DNA from: Vibrio cincinnatiensis | GTDB lineage: Bacteria; Pseudomonadota; Gammaproteobacteria; Enterobacterales; Vibrionaceae | Direction: 5' to 3' | NCBI RefSeq assembly: GCF_022113815.1 | Contig: NZ_SGOM01000002.1 | Location: forward strand, 124,001 to 188,000 | Length of the DNA: 64,000 nucleotides | Shown here: positions 44,236-54,002 of the stretch, in pieces | How positions within the stretch are numbered: position 1 is the stretch's first letter | How the letters are laid out: every line of letters begins with the position of its first letter | The notes under the pieces: generated by a model | Database searches by the model: none | The model's input: the letters and a program-made list of their open reading frames with translations, nothing else | What the model was told of the DNA's origin: nothing | Translations under genes and position numbers: made by a program

Positions 44236-44916
44236 ATGAAATTTCAAGCTGCTATTTTTGATATGGATGGATTGCTGCTCGATACTGAGCGCGTTTGTCT
44301 AACGGTTTTTGAAGAAGCTTGCCATGCAGTAGGTATTCCATTTCTTCGTGATGTGTATCTGTCCGTTATCGGACGAAATGCAGCGGGAATTGAACAAGCA
44401 TTGAAAGCTGGCTACGGTTCTCAACTCGATTATCCAACACTCCATAAAGAGTGGCGTCAGCGTTATAATGCCGTCGTCAAGCACCAAGCCATCCCTGTCA
44501 AAGCAGGAGTCATTGAGCTATTACAATGGCTAAAAGCGCACAAGATTCCGACGGCTGTCGCCACCTCAACCCAGAAAGAGATCGCGAGTATTAAACTGCG
44601 CTTAGCTCAGATTGATCACTATTTTGATTCTCTAACCACAGGGTGTGAAGTTACCCATGGTAAACCGGACCCTGAGATCTACTTGCTGGCGGCCAAGCGG
44701 CTGGGCGTGGCACCAACGCAGTGTGTCGCTTTTGAGGATTCAAATAATGGTGTGAGATCCGCAATGGGAGCACAGATGCTCACCTTCCAAATCCCGGATC
44801 TCGTTGAACCGAATGAGGAAATCAGAGCGCTGGGGCACCATATACGCCCATCACTCATTCAGGTCCTCAACGAATTAAAACAACACTCATCATTTCATAC
44901 TAAAGTAGAGCCATAA
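44236..44916 (+). CDS. HAD-superfamily hydrolase (beta-phosphoglucomutase-like)
   Basis: The 226-residue protein is a subfamily IA HAD phosphatase. It has the nucleophile motif FDMDGLLLDTE (Asp9, Asp11), a helical cap, the Thr motif AVATSTQKE, and the acidic motif GKPDPEIYLLAAKRLGV ... FEDSNNGV. Such enzymes dephosphorylate sugar phosphates or nucleotides, or act as beta-phosphoglucomutases. The FDMDGLLLDTE type with cap C1 is closest to YniC/YieH-like phosphatases. No partner gene reveals the substrate. It is monocistronic, with weak ribosome-binding sequence. Confidence 0.88.
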   Translation: MKFQAAIFDMDGLLLDTERVCLTVFEEACHAVGIPFLRDVYLSVIGRNAAGIEQALKAGYGSQLDYPTLHKEWRQRYNAVVKHQAIPVKAGVIELLQWLKAHKIPTAVATSTQKEIASIKLRLAQIDHYFDSLTTGCEVTHGKPDPEIYLLAAKRLGVAPTQCVAFEDSNNGVRSAMGAQMLTFQIPDLVEPNEEIRALGHHIRPSLIQVLNELKQHSSFHTKVEP

Positions 44917-45158
44917 CCTCTAGCCAGAAATATCTTGGACTCTACGTAAGCGGCTAAGCACATACCATGTAAGCCGCTTAAAAAAACCACAATCACCTCT
45001 ATTCACTTCACACAAGCCTGATGAATATTTATTCGGTTTTATGCTAAAACCGCTGCCGTCTCATTAGTGAGACAGCATTCGTGGAAATTTACCGCACAAG
45101 GTACAGGCGAGAGAGATAAACAGTGCTAAAGTAATGTGTATTACCGATCATTCTGGGG

Positions 45159-46703
45159 ATGAGGACCTTGCCTTCTAATCACACTAAACGACGTGCCTTC
45201 TCTTTACTATTGCTGCCGATGCTTATCTATTTTGCGGCCTTCCCTCTTATTTCGTCGTCTGTTGCTAAACTGTTTCTCAACCAAAAGAGAAATCAAATTG
45301 AGCTCTATCTCATTGATAGAGGGAATACGCTCCAAGCAATGATCAATCAACAGCTGAATACTCTGCACTTTGATTGCGGTCACGAAGACTGGCAAATTAT
45401 CCGTAACCCTAATTTCTATAGTCGTCACATTCGTTTTATGAGTGTTGAAACAAAAGAAGGGAAACAATGCTCCACACTCGGTTATCCGTTCATTCTTCGT
45501 GATACGAAAAGCCTGACCGTCCCTACCCAAAATGGCTTTTCAGTTTCCGCAACACCGGAAGTGGCAGAGACTGAAAGTGAACTGCTTATTCAATTTGCGA
45601 TCAACGGAAATCGGGTAATTTGGGTTATCGATAGCAGTTGGACCCAGAACAAGCTGGACACCCCCTGTAAAGATTGCTTTTACTATCAAGCCAGTTTTCT
45701 TGATAAAGATACCGAAGTTTTGTTGCTACAAAGAGGTGATGAAAATATTCCTCACGAGCCTCAGGCACAATCGCTATCCTTTCGTGGCGACGGCAAAGCC
45801 GTGGCTAGTAAACAATATCTCTGGTCTGGTAAAGCATTACGGCAATATATTCAGCACAATATGATTCTTTGGGGCACTCCCATTAGCTTCTTACTCGGTA
45901 TTTTATTCATGAGTGGCTACTGGCTAGTTCGCAACTATCGAGATTCGATTGAAGGGCTCATTGAAAAAGGAATCCGGGATGGTGAATTTATTCCTTACTA
46001 CCAACCCATTGTAGATAGCCGCACCCAACATATCGTTGGCTATGAAGTACTTTTACGTTGGCAAAAAGGGCATGAATTAGTAGCACCGGATCTGTTTATT
46101 TATGCCGCTGAAAGTACAGGGCTAATCATTGAAATTACCAATCAAATCATTCAAAAAGTATTACATGATTTAGAACACCTCCCGTCAAATCATTGGGTGA
46201 GCATCAATTTAGTGGCGGAACATGTGGAAAAACGTCAATTATCTATGCTGTTGCACTCCCTTAACTGGCCACAAGCCCAGCGTATTAAATTTGAACTCAC
46301 CGAACGGATTCCAATTAAAAATTTAGTTATGGCAGCAGAAGAAATCGCATTACTGATGGAAAAAGGTTACCACTTCAAAATTGATGATTTCGGTACTGGC
46401 TATGGCGGTTTTTCCTATCTACAGCATCTGCATATACGCAGTATAAAAATTGATAAAATGTTTGTAGATACCATCGAAACCGATGATGTAAAGAAGAGTG
46501 TGCTAGATTCCATCATCGCTTCGGCGAAAGCAGGAAACATAGAATTAATCGCTGAAGGGGCAGAAACGTTGAATCAAGTCAACTATCTTGCAGAACAAGG
46601 CGTCTATCTAATTCAAGGTTATGTCTATGCCCGCCCCATGCCAATAAGCGAAATCATTGATAGACTCAAAGAGGAAGGCTCATCATTCCCTATTTTGACT
46701 TAA
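45159..46703 (+). CDS. CSS-motif / EAL cyclic-di-GMP phosphodiesterase (second copy)
   Basis: The 514-residue protein has a membrane segment at about 13-34, a periplasmic CSS-type domain with cysteines in FDCGH, KQCSTLG and CKDCF, a second segment at about 240-262, and an EAL domain. Active-site features are YEVLLRW, INLVAE, ELTER, IDDFGTG, IKIDK and AEGAET. Like the protein at 11365 it has CST in place of CSS, but the two are only moderately similar, so they are paralogues of some age. Additional periplasmic cysteines suggest redox control. ATG 45159 has an adjacent GGGG; a TTG at 45168 is possible. Confidence 0.87.
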   Translation: MRTLPSNHTKRRAFSLLLLPMLIYFAAFPLISSSVAKLFLNQKRNQIELYLIDRGNTLQAMINQQLNTLHFDCGHEDWQIIRNPNFYSRHIRFMSVETKEGKQCSTLGYPFILRDTKSLTVPTQNGFSVSATPEVAETESELLIQFAINGNRVIWVIDSSWTQNKLDTPCKDCFYYQASFLDKDTEVLLLQRGDENIPHEPQAQSLSFRGDGKAVASKQYLWSGKALRQYIQHNMILWGTPISFLLGILFMSGYWLVRNYRDSIEGLIEKGIRDGEFIPYYQPIVDSRTQHIVGYEVLLRWQKGHELVAPDLFIYAAESTGLIIEITNQIIQKVLHDLEHLPSNHWVSINLVAEHVEKRQLSMLLHSLNWPQAQRIKFELTERIPIKNLVMAAEEIALLMEKGYHFKIDDFGTGYGGFSYLQHLHIRSIKIDKMFVDTIETDDVKKSVLDSIIASAKAGNIELIAEGAETLNQVNYLAEQGVYLIQGYVYARPMPISEIIDRLKEEGSSFPILT

Positions 46704-46708
46704 CGTAA

Positions 46709-46746
46709 AATCAATACGCCACCCCAGAGGGTGGCGTATTGATTTA
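46709..46746. terminator. Long terminator hairpin
   Basis: A 17-bp perfect stem (46709-46725 with 46730-46746) with a 4-nt loop lies 6 bp after the EAL gene and also downstream of the convergent outer-membrane gene. A/T pairs at the base supply U on both sides. Confidence 0.85.
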
Positions 46747-46782
46747 TTCGTTTAATCCAGTATGACTGATATAAATAATCGG

Positions 46783-47292
46783 TTAAAAACCAAGACCAGC
46801 ACCCACTGAGATTGAGGTTGAATCAGCACTACCTTGCGTGCTATATCCTACTTCTAATGAAAAATTAGATGCATTAGCACTCAGTAGGTTAATCCCAATC
46901 GCGCCAGTGATCCCAAAACCATCACTCTCATTATCTTTATAGGTACGGTTATAATATTGCCCACCAGCACGAAGATAAACATCACCAACACTAAAAGGCT
47001 GACGCAAAGTCATAGTAAGCGGTACGGTATACGTTTTGTAGGAATGTTTTTCTCCCAACTTATCTTCCAAATCAGCCTTGGTTTCACCATAACCGAGGTT
47101 GACCGAGCTAAACGAAGTCAACCGATAAGAACCTCGGACTTTCCACTCATAACCCGTCGCCGTATCACCACCATAAGAGACTTGTGTCGGTCCAGCCCCT
47201 ACTGTCATGCTAAAAGGGGTTGACTGAGCATAACTCGATGCAGCAAAAGTAAGCAATAAAGCAGCACCTGCCACCAAAGGGGATTTCTTCAT
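46783..47292 (-). CDS. Small outer-membrane beta-barrel protein
   Basis: ATG 47292 has AAGGA 7 nt upstream; the extension to 47346 is not supported. The 169-residue product has a signal peptide (about 1-22, cleaved near SYA) and an 8-strand barrel pattern with alternating residues (VRGSYRLTSFSSVNLGYG, VYLRAGGQYYNRTY). It ends with phenylalanine in SISVGAGLGF. It belongs to the OmpA-barrel/OMP_b-brl type. Such barrels act in adhesion, stability or small-molecule passage; the role here is not known. Confidence 0.8.
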   Translation of the reverse strand: MKKSPLVAGAALLLTFAASSYAQSTPFSMTVGAGPTQVSYGGDTATGYEWKVRGSYRLTSFSSVNLGYGETKADLEDKLGEKHSYKTYTVPLTMTLRQPFSVGDVYLRAGGQYYNRTYKDNESDGFGITGAIGINLLSANASNFSLEVGYSTQGSADSTSISVGAGLGF

Positions 47293-47814
47293 GCATATAT
47301 CCTTATCAATATCTAAACCTGACACTGTGTCTAGTGTAGCGGCCAAGATAGAAAAAACCTTAGCGGTTTTACTATTTTCGTTAATGAGCTTAGCCCTATA
47401 TCACAGATTAATGAATCTCTATCTTCTCACCAACACCAAAAACATTAACACAATATTATTCCTCTCTTGGAAAGGAGGAATAATCATAAATTAACCAATC
47501 TCCTCTAATTTCACGATTTTGCCAAATGCATCACATTATGCATCAATAAAAAGCCATCAAATTCAATAAAAATCAGATGGTTAAATGATAACTTAATCTC
47601 TATTCCAATTTTTATTTTTTATTTCATGCTTGATGTGTACATTTAGTGACTGTATTTAAATCTATCAAAACAAACACCGTACAAATAATGACCATTCTCA
47701 CAATCACCTTTCTTTAAAGATGTATTCCTTTTTATCTGTCCTAAAGTTCTGCTGTCTTTTTAGACACAATACATTTTTTCTTACATTTTAAGATTTCAAA
47801 CTTAAGGAAAGAAT
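47293..47814. other. Long AT-rich intergenic region before the amylase gene
   Basis: 522 bp between the divergent barrel and amylase genes. Its main feature is the 10-bp inverted repeat at 47455-47484. The rest is AT-rich, with no ORF having a ribosome-binding site and no clear CRP or MalT site. Confidence 0.45.
47455..47484. repeat. 10-bp perfect inverted repeat with internal AAAGGAGG
   Basis: ATTATTCCTC (47455-47464) pairs with GAGGAATAAT (47475-47484) around a 10-nt loop. The right arm and loop hold a full anti-Shine-Dalgarno match, yet no start codon ATG follows. No U tract is present. Confidence 0.5.
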
Positions 47815-50115
47815 ATGAAATTCAACAAGAGTTTGTCTGCCGGGCTCATGTTATTCGGGAGTTTAATCGGGGGAGCACCAAGTTATGCCCAAGACGTTCC
47901 CAAAACCGCCTTCGTCCATTTATTTGAATGGGGTTGGCAAGATATTGCTCAAGAATGTGAAGAATTCCTGGGCCCAAAAGGATTTGCTGCCGTACAAATC
48001 TCCCCCCCTCAAAAAAGTGTTGATAACCCCGCTTGGTGGGCTCGCTATCAACCTGTCAGCTATTCTTTTGAAGGGCGCAGCGGTAACCGAGCGCAATTTG
48101 CAGATATGGTTCAACGCTGTAAAACAGCGGGCGTGGATATTTATCTCGATGCTGTCATCAACCATATGGCAGCATGGAATCGGAATTTCCCAGAAGTTCC
48201 TTATGGAACGAATGACTTTAATAGCTGCACCAGTGATATTAATTATTCCAATCGTTGGTCCGTACAAAACTGTGATTTAGTCGGGCTTAACGATCTGAAA
48301 ACCAGCTCCGAATATGTGCGGCAAAAAATTGCGGACTACATGAATGAGGCCATCAGCATGGGCGTTGCCGGATTCCGTATTGATGCAGCCAAACATATCC
48401 CTGCTGAAGATATTGCCGCGATAAAAAGTAAGTTACACGGCACCCCTTATATTTTCCAAGAAGTGATCGGAGCGGAAAATGAGCCAGTAAAGCCGGGGGA
48501 ATACACTTATATTGGTGATGTGACTGAATTCTTCTTTGCTCGAACCCTTGGCCCTAAATTTAAACACGGAGGAATCAAAGATTTACAAGGGATTGGTTCA
48601 TGGAGTGGCTGGTTAGGCAGCAGTGATGCGGTGACTTTTGTAACGAACCATGATGAAGAACGTCACAACCCAGAACAAGTACTCAGCCACCAAGATTTTG
48701 GTAACCTCTACTTCCTCGGTAATGTCTTTACGTTGGCCTATCCCTATGGATACCCCAAAGTCATGTCAGGCTACTACTTCAATGATTTTGATGCAGGCCC
48801 CCCCGCAACTGGCATACATACGGGTAACGCCTGTGGTTTTGATGGAGGAGACTGGGTTTGTGAACATCGCTGGCGCGGCGTAGCCAATATGGTGGCTTTT
48901 CGTAATCACACTGCAGCAGAATGGCGCGTGACCAACTGGTGGGATGATGGCTATAACCAAGTGGCCTTTGGCCGTGGTGGGCTAGGTTTTGTTGTCATTA
49001 ACCGAGACGACAACAAAGGCATCAACCAAGGTTTTGCTACCGGAATGCCAGCGGGTGAATATTGTGACATCATCAGTGGTGACTTTAACTCACAAACGGG
49101 AACATGCAGTGGCACCACCATCAGTGTAGACAGTTCAGGTTATGCCCATTTCACCGTGGCTTCTCATAATGCGGCGGCCATTCATGTCGGAGCAAAAGTA
49201 GGACAAACCTGCACCGATTGTGATAGTGATAGCGATAAAAAACCAGCAACTCCCGTCACAGCAACCAACCTCTGCTACGACAATGCCGCTAATCACACTT
49301 CACCAACACTCTACTACTGGGGAGCACAACCAGCAGGCTCACTCACAAACGCCACTTGGCCTGGCGTTACCATGACGGCAAATGGTGATTTCTATTGCCA
49401 TGATGTTGAAACTGAGCTTTCAAGTGTGAATGTGATTTTTTCAAATCAAGGTGCCAATAAGAGTAACGATCTCACCACCACTACTGGAACGTGTTATAGC
49501 GATGGTAGCTGGAAATCTTTAGCCGACTGTGGGTTTACCCTAATCACAGAAGAGGATAATGATAACGATAACGCCACCCAAATCTGTTATGACAATCAGC
49601 AAGGTTTCTCTCAACCTTACCTCTACTTCTGGAATGTGGATGCAGCCACGCCTATTGCTAACGCAACTTGGCCAGGGCAAGCAATGACTCAACAAAATGG
49701 TCAATATTGCTATGACTTTGGTACTAACCTCACTAGCTTGAAAATCATTTTCAGTGATCAAGGCAGCCGCCAAACACTCGATATGAATGTTTCAGCACCA
49801 AACCTTTGTTATGCCAATGGTGAATGGCAAGATCTCTCCCAGTGCACCAGCAACACGAATGGTGGAAATGAAACTTGGTACTTCCGAGGTACAGCAAACG
49901 GGTGGGGATTAACACTGCTGGATTACAATGAGCAAACCGGCCTTTACACAACAACCCAAACCTTCAATGGTGAAGAGTCACCCGCAAGGTTTAAAATTGA
50001 TGATGGTTCGTGGACAGAATCCTACCCAAGTACGGATTATCAAGTCGGCGACTACGCCACCTATCAGATTCATTTCAATAGCAGTACAAAAGCCATCAGT
50101 GTGACACAACACTAA
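47815..50115 (+). CDS. Secreted alpha-amylase (GH13) with tandem starch-binding modules
   Basis: The 766-residue protein is exported (signal peptide about 1-25) and hydrolyses internal alpha-1,4 bonds of starch or glycogen. The GH13 catalytic residues are Asp in GFRIDAAKH (about 189), Glu in FQEVIG (about 216) and Asp in TNHDEE (about 279). After the barrel and C domain come two homologous cysteine-containing modules (about 482-572 and 590-675; both start ICYDN or LCYDN and carry NATWPG), resembling CBM26, and a third module (about 686-766). Acidic linkers (DSDSDKK, DNDNDN) join them. AAGGAAAG precedes the ATG. Confidence 0.92.
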   Translation: MKFNKSLSAGLMLFGSLIGGAPSYAQDVPKTAFVHLFEWGWQDIAQECEEFLGPKGFAAVQISPPQKSVDNPAWWARYQPVSYSFEGRSGNRAQFADMVQRCKTAGVDIYLDAVINHMAAWNRNFPEVPYGTNDFNSCTSDINYSNRWSVQNCDLVGLNDLKTSSEYVRQKIADYMNEAISMGVAGFRIDAAKHIPAEDIAAIKSKLHGTPYIFQEVIGAENEPVKPGEYTYIGDVTEFFFARTLGPKFKHGGIKDLQGIGSWSGWLGSSDAVTFVTNHDEERHNPEQVLSHQDFGNLYFLGNVFTLAYPYGYPKVMSGYYFNDFDAGPPATGIHTGNACGFDGGDWVCEHRWRGVANMVAFRNHTAAEWRVTNWWDDGYNQVAFGRGGLGFVVINRDDNKGINQGFATGMPAGEYCDIISGDFNSQTGTCSGTTISVDSSGYAHFTVASHNAAAIHVGAKVGQTCTDCDSDSDKKPATPVTATNLCYDNAANHTSPTLYYWGAQPAGSLTNATWPGVTMTANGDFYCHDVETELSSVNVIFSNQGANKSNDLTTTTGTCYSDGSWKSLADCGFTLITEEDNDNDNATQICYDNQQGFSQPYLYFWNVDAATPIANATWPGQAMTQQNGQYCYDFGTNLTSLKIIFSDQGSRQTLDMNVSAPNLCYANGEWQDLSQCTSNTNGGNETWYFRGTANGWGLTLLDYNEQTGLYTTTQTFNGEESPARFKIDDGSWTESYPSTDYQVGDYATYQIHFNSSTKAISVTQH

Positions 50116-50122
50116 TAACCTT

Positions 50123-50153
50123 ATCGGTACAGTCTGAAGACTGTACCGATTTT
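50123..50153 (+). terminator. Terminator of the amylase gene
   Basis: A 12-bp perfect stem (50123-50134 with 50139-50150) with a TGAA tetraloop is followed by TTT. Confidence 0.88.
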
Positions 50154-50272
50154 CACCTCTTACAACCAATCCTTCGGATAAGCATTGAATTTATTTGCGG
50201 GGCTGCTACATTCATGAGGTTCAATAACAAGCAATGCGCAATTTCGGTCAATAACTCTAACTCAATTTATGT

Positions 50273-51085
50273 ATGAATAACCAAGAATATCATCAGCTCG
50301 GTAACGCCATTGCAGCACTTAAAACGCCTTATTTTACCTCACACCTTATCGATTTATTAAAAACGATACTCCCTTTCGACTGCGCCGTCATTTTAGGATA
50401 TCGACAAAATAAACATCCGATTTATCTTTATGATTCAATTTCTTCACAGCGTCAGTTACTTTTTCAGCACTACTTAACTCACACCTATTTACAAGATCCT
50501 TTCTATACCGCTATCGCCCAACAACAACACACCGGGATCTTACATCGTTCAGAGTTCAGCCAGTTGGCATTCACACATGTTCAGCAAGAGTATCACACCG
50601 ATTTTTATGAAAAAACAGGTTGGCAAGATGAGGTTGGCATTGCAGTTAATTTAGATGAAACACGCTGGATAGTCGTATATTTAGGTATCTTAGAGAAAGA
50701 GAAAAACATTACAACCAAACAGCTAACTTCACTCAAACAGCGCTTTTCCATACTCGAAGCTTTGTGCCGTCAACATTGGGGACACCAGCCCTTACTGCTG
50801 TCTGAAAATGGACAAACCCATACCGATATACGTCACTGGGTCGAACAGGCAATCTATCAATTTGGAGCAAAGCATTTAACTCCACGGGAACAACAAATCA
50901 CTTCACTGCTTGTCCAAGGGTTAGACTCACAGGACATTGCCCACCAACTAAACATTTCACAGGGTACGGTCAAAAATCATCGTAAACATATTTATGCTCA
51001 GTTACATGTCTCATCATTAAGTGAACTGTTTCAACTTTTTCTCAACCACCTGATAGCCTCACCTCAATTAAGCAATGAGTCTTAG
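50273..51085 (+). CDS. LuxR-type transcription regulator
   Basis: The 270-residue protein has a LuxR/GerE helix-turn-helix at the C-terminus (about 200-260: [35 protein letters not shown], in part). Its N-terminal half is about 180 residues with a GAF/PAS-like character and no receiver aspartate. It lacks the acyl-homoserine-lactone pocket pattern of LuxR, so it is probably an orphan sensor-regulator. It lies between the amylase and tyrS genes on the same strand; no operator links it to either. The ATG has no good ribosome-binding site nearby. Confidence 0.85.
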   Translation: MNNQEYHQLGNAIAALKTPYFTSHLIDLLKTILPFDCAVILGYRQNKHPIYLYDSISSQRQLLFQHYLTHTYLQDPFYTAIAQQQHTGILHRSEFSQLAFTHVQQEYHTDFYEKTGWQDEVGIAVNLDETRWIVVYLGILEKEKNITTKQLTSLKQRFSILEALCRQHWGHQPLLLSENGQTHTDIRHWVEQAIYQFGAKHLTPREQQITSLLVQGLDSQDIAHQLNISQGTVKNHRKHIYAQLHVSSLSELFQLFLNHLIASPQLSNES

Positions 51086-51113
51086 AAAAAAATAACTCAA
51101 ACTGTCCCTTTAG

Positions 51114-51129
51114 GGACATCGCATCCTAC
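51114..51129 (+). terminator. Short hairpin after the LuxR-type gene
   Basis: TGTCCC and GGGACA flank a TTTA loop; it has a poor U tract. It lies in the 89-bp gap before tyrS and could act as a weak terminator or a leader stem. Confidence 0.35.
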
Positions 51130-51174
51130 TGGCTTCTTCCGCTACTCTGCCAAGCAGATTACATCGGAGGCTAT

Positions 51175-52437
51175 ATGAATTCACACCCTTTCCTTAACGA
51201 TCTCAATCAACGAGGTTTAATTGCCCAAAGCACCCCACTAGAGGAACTCAGCGTTCTACTTTCTACACCACAAACGCTCTACTGTGGTTTTGACCCTACC
51301 GCCGGTAGCTTACACATCGGCCACCTAGTTCCATTGTTGATGTTAAAACGCTTTCAAGATGTGGGGCATCGGGCCATTGCTTTGATTGGTGGTGCTACCG
51401 GCATGATCGGCGACCCGAGCTTTAAAGCGGCTGAGCGTAGCTTGAATTCAGTGCAAACCGTACAACAATGGGTTTCAGACCTGTCACAACAAATTCAGCA
51501 AGTGATGACGCCTCACCTTCAACAGCCCTTTGTCACCGTTAATAATGCAGAGTGGATTGGGCAGATAAATATCATCGATTTCTTCCGTGATGTGGGTAAA
51601 CACTTTTCCGTGAATACGATGATCAACCGAGAGTCGGTGAAACAACGTTTAGCCCGCCCAGACCAAGGCATCTCTTTTACTGAATTTAGCTATTCCTTAC
51701 TGCAATCGTTTGATTTTGCTCATCTCAATCAGCATTATCAGTGCAATTTACAGATTGGTGGAAATGATCAATGGGGAAACATTGTCAGTGGTATCGACCT
51801 CACTCGGCGACTTAATAATACCAGTGTACATGGGCTGACTCTCCCATTGATCACCAAATCTGATGGAACAAAATTTGGTAAAACGGAAAGTGGTGCTGTC
51901 TGGCTCGATGCCAATAAAACTTCGCCTTATGCTTTCTACCAATTTTGGCTCAATACGGATGATGCCGATGTATACCGCTTCTTACGTTACTACACTTTCC
52001 TCTCTTTATCGGACATTGAAGCCATTGAGCAAGAAGACAACACTCGCGCAGGGAAACCCCAGGCACAACAAATTCTCGCCCAGCAGCTGACCCACTTTGT
52101 CCATGGTGATGAAGGCCTCCTTAGCGCTCAGCGCATAACCCAAGCACTATTTAGCGGAGAAATGAACCAACTGAGTTTAAGTGAACTACAACAACTGGAA
52201 CTGGACGGCTTACCTTGTTTTCATACTGAACAGGCCGATAATTTGATCGATCTCCTGCTGGAGGTTCAATTGGCAAGCTCGAAGCGCCAAGCGAGAGAAT
52301 GGCTCACCAATGGCGCAATTCGAATCAATGGTGAACGCGTTCAGAGCGAAAATATGACTGAACATTTTGCTCTCTTTGATCGTTACTATATTCTTCAGCG
52401 TGGTAAAAAACAGTTCGCATTATTAAAATTGGCTTAA
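51175..52437 (+). CDS. tyrS: Tyrosyl-tRNA synthetase
   Basis: The class I synthetase charges tRNA-Tyr. The 420-residue protein has HIGH at 47-50, the KMSKS-equivalent KFGKT near 230 ([17 protein letters not shown]), the tyrosine pocket [10 protein letters not shown], and a C-terminal S4 RNA-binding domain (about 355-415). It is full length and of the E. coli TyrS type. GGAGG precedes the ATG at good spacing. Vibrios can carry two tyrosyl synthetases, so this may not be the only one. No T-box or leader peptide is seen. A terminator hairpin follows. Confidence 0.95.
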   Translation: MNSHPFLNDLNQRGLIAQSTPLEELSVLLSTPQTLYCGFDPTAGSLHIGHLVPLLMLKRFQDVGHRAIALIGGATGMIGDPSFKAAERSLNSVQTVQQWVSDLSQQIQQVMTPHLQQPFVTVNNAEWIGQINIIDFFRDVGKHFSVNTMINRESVKQRLARPDQGISFTEFSYSLLQSFDFAHLNQHYQCNLQIGGNDQWGNIVSGIDLTRRLNNTSVHGLTLPLITKSDGTKFGKTESGAVWLDANKTSPYAFYQFWLNTDDADVYRFLRYYTFLSLSDIEAIEQEDNTRAGKPQAQQILAQQLTHFVHGDEGLLSAQRITQALFSGEMNQLSLSELQQLELDGLPCFHTEQADNLIDLLLEVQLASSKRQAREWLTNGAIRINGERVQSENMTEHFALFDRYYILQRGKKQFALLKLA

Positions 52438-52451
52438 GCGTTTACAGTGTA

Positions 52452-52480
52452 AATAAGCACCGAACCATTCGGTGCTTATT
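52452..52480. terminator. Terminator hairpin, tyrS / ferric reductase
   Basis: A 13-bp perfect stem (52452-52464 with 52468-52480, loop CCA). It lies between the two convergent genes and ends 5 bp before the ferric reductase stop. T residues are inside the stem ends. Confidence 0.75.
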
Positions 52481-52484
52481 GAGT

Positions 52485-53216
52485 TCATGATGTAGCTAAA
52501 AGGCTATTTTTATTCCGCTGGCGAGGGCAATCTGCACACATTTCACGCCCAGCACATTTATAGACCAAACAACAACTGGTGCGAGTAAGCTGTAGCTCAT
52601 TGCGCTGAGAAACTAACGTTAAGTTATCTAGATACTTCTGGGGTAACTGGCAAGCATCAAGCCACAGCTTTGCATACTCCATCCATTGCTCACTCCCAAA
52701 ATCAAATTGGGTTTTCTGTAATCGAAGTAATCCATTCAATAAATTGTCTGCCCAGAGATGTCGCGTAAAACCGGGACGGATTCGCACCCATTGATCCATC
52801 TCACGGCGATACGCTTCAAACAGAATCTGCAGCTGCTGTCCGGCTTTTTGAATCAATATTGGTACACTGCCTTGTTCAAACTGTGCAGATTCAAAATAAA
52901 AACCGCTGATCAAGGGAGTATGAACCCATTGATGAACGTGCTGAACATCCGGCAAAGCTTTTAGCTCATGAATCGCAATCAATGAAAGAGCCAGCGGCTG
53001 CCAGCAGAGAAGATCCCACGTTCGAGTTAGCCAATAAGCCGCTCCGGCCTCGGGCGCACCACTTTCGATGCTATGATAAAGACGTTGTATTACTGCCGTA
53101 TTATTTTGAGCAATATGGATTCCAACCTCGTGCTCAGGTCGCTTATCATAGCCTTTTAGGTAAGGAGTATATTGGCTGGCATGCTCAAACAATTGGGTCA
53201 GTCGTCGATGGCTCAT
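52485..53216 (-). CDS. FhuF-type siderophore ferric-iron reductase
   Basis: The 243-residue protein ends in RTSCC-x10-CADC (about 213-228), the [2Fe-2S] motif CC-x10-C-x2-C of FhuF-like siderophore-iron reductases. The size and N-terminal sequence fit the TIGR03950-type family of vibrios and aeromonads (from memory). It would reduce ferric siderophore in the cytoplasm to release iron. No siderophore transport genes are adjacent. Two Fur-like sites lie upstream (53222-53240 and 53273-53291), consistent with iron repression. No strong ribosome-binding site is seen before the ATG. Confidence 0.83.
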   Translation of the reverse strand: MSHRRLTQLFEHASQYTPYLKGYDKRPEHEVGIHIAQNNTAVIQRLYHSIESGAPEAGAAYWLTRTWDLLCWQPLALSLIAIHELKALPDVQHVHQWVHTPLISGFYFESAQFEQGSVPILIQKAGQQLQILFEAYRREMDQWVRIRPGFTRHLWADNLLNGLLRLQKTQFDFGSEQWMEYAKLWLDACQLPQKYLDNLTLVSQRNELQLTRTSCCLVYKCAGREMCADCPRQRNKNSLLATS

Positions 53217-53221
53217 AATTC

Positions 53222-53240
53222 ATACTGTTCATTATCAGAA
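53222..53240 (-). promoter_or_regulatory. Fur-box candidate 1, before the ferric reductase gene
   Basis: On the minus strand TTCTGATAATGAACAGTAT contains a full left half (TGATAAT) of the Fur 7-1-7 site; the right half is degenerate. It lies 6 bp upstream of the start codon. Confidence 0.4.
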
Positions 53241-53272
53241 CGGCTAAGCATACTCACCTTCAACCAATATCG

Positions 53273-53291
53273 CAAACAATTCTCATTAAGA
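53273..53291 (-). promoter_or_regulatory. Fur-box candidate 2, before the ferric reductase gene
   Basis: On the minus strand TCTTAATGAGAATTGTTTG resembles vibrio Fur sites with the AATGAGAAT core. Position about 57 bp upstream of the start suits a promoter overlap. Confidence 0.45.
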
Positions 53292-53320
53292 TTTAAGCCG
53301 TTTTACTACCCTACAAAAGC

Positions 53321-53356
53321 AGCAGTGCCACATAGAAGATTCCATGTGGCACTGCT
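53321..53356 (-). terminator. Terminator of the DoxX gene
   Basis: A 13-bp perfect stem (53321-53333 with 53344-53356) is followed on the minus strand by GCTTTTG. Confidence 0.8.
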
Positions 53357-53427
53357 TTACTTTATCTTACTCTTTTTTATTGGCTGACAATACCAACTAA
53401 AAAATGCGTCAATGACATAACTAACCT

Positions 53428-53877
53428 TTACTTAGTCATGAGTTTTTTCGCAACGATACCATCTAAACCCAGTTTACCGGCTCCTGATAGCATCAGTGAG
53501 AAACTGGCTGCTAGTAAAGCCAAACCAAATTCATAACCGTTATTTGCCATAAATAGCCCATTTGCGAAGTGTACCGAGAAAATGGCGACCAACATGGTAA
53601 ATGAAAGAACCGCTGCCGCAGGACGAGTGAGCAAGCCCAATAGAATGGCCAAGCCACCAAAGAATTCACCACTTCCGGCTAAAAATGCCATCACCACACC
53701 TGGACCAAGCCCAATAGAGTCCATCCATTGCCCTGTCCCTTCAAGACCATACCCGCCAAACCAACCAAATAATTTTTGAGCGCCATGAGCCATAAAGATA
53801 ATGCCAACGGGAATACGTAGTGCCAATGTGCTGTAGCCTGCTTTAGATTCAACGAGTTTTTTAATACGTGCTTGCAT
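53428..53877 (-). CDS. DoxX-family membrane protein
   Basis: ATG 53877 has GAGGAAGAG upstream at good spacing, so the longer frame to 53901 is rejected. The 149-residue protein has four membrane segments and the DoxX signature LRIPVGIIFMAHGAQKLFGWFGG (in part), with GSGEFFGGLAILLGLLTR in the middle. The family is often linked to thiol or quinone redox stress, but no single function is settled. A 17-nt palindrome (54011-54027) lies about 135 bp upstream and may be an operator. It is monocistronic. Confidence 0.85.
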   Translation of the reverse strand: MQARIKKLVESKAGYSTLALRIPVGIIFMAHGAQKLFGWFGGYGLEGTGQWMDSIGLGPGVVMAFLAGSGEFFGGLAILLGLLTRPAAAVLSFTMLVAIFSVHFANGLFMANNGYEFGLALLAASFSLMLSGAGKLGLDGIVAKKLMTK

Positions 53878-54002
53878 GATCTCTTCCTCAATAAAATTCA
53901 TTATCTAATTTTGAACTGGATGGGTTACCCCTCAATCGATGTAGCCATTTTAAAGAAATTAAGAATCAGGAAAACTAGGATAAATCGATACTAACATTCA
54001 AT

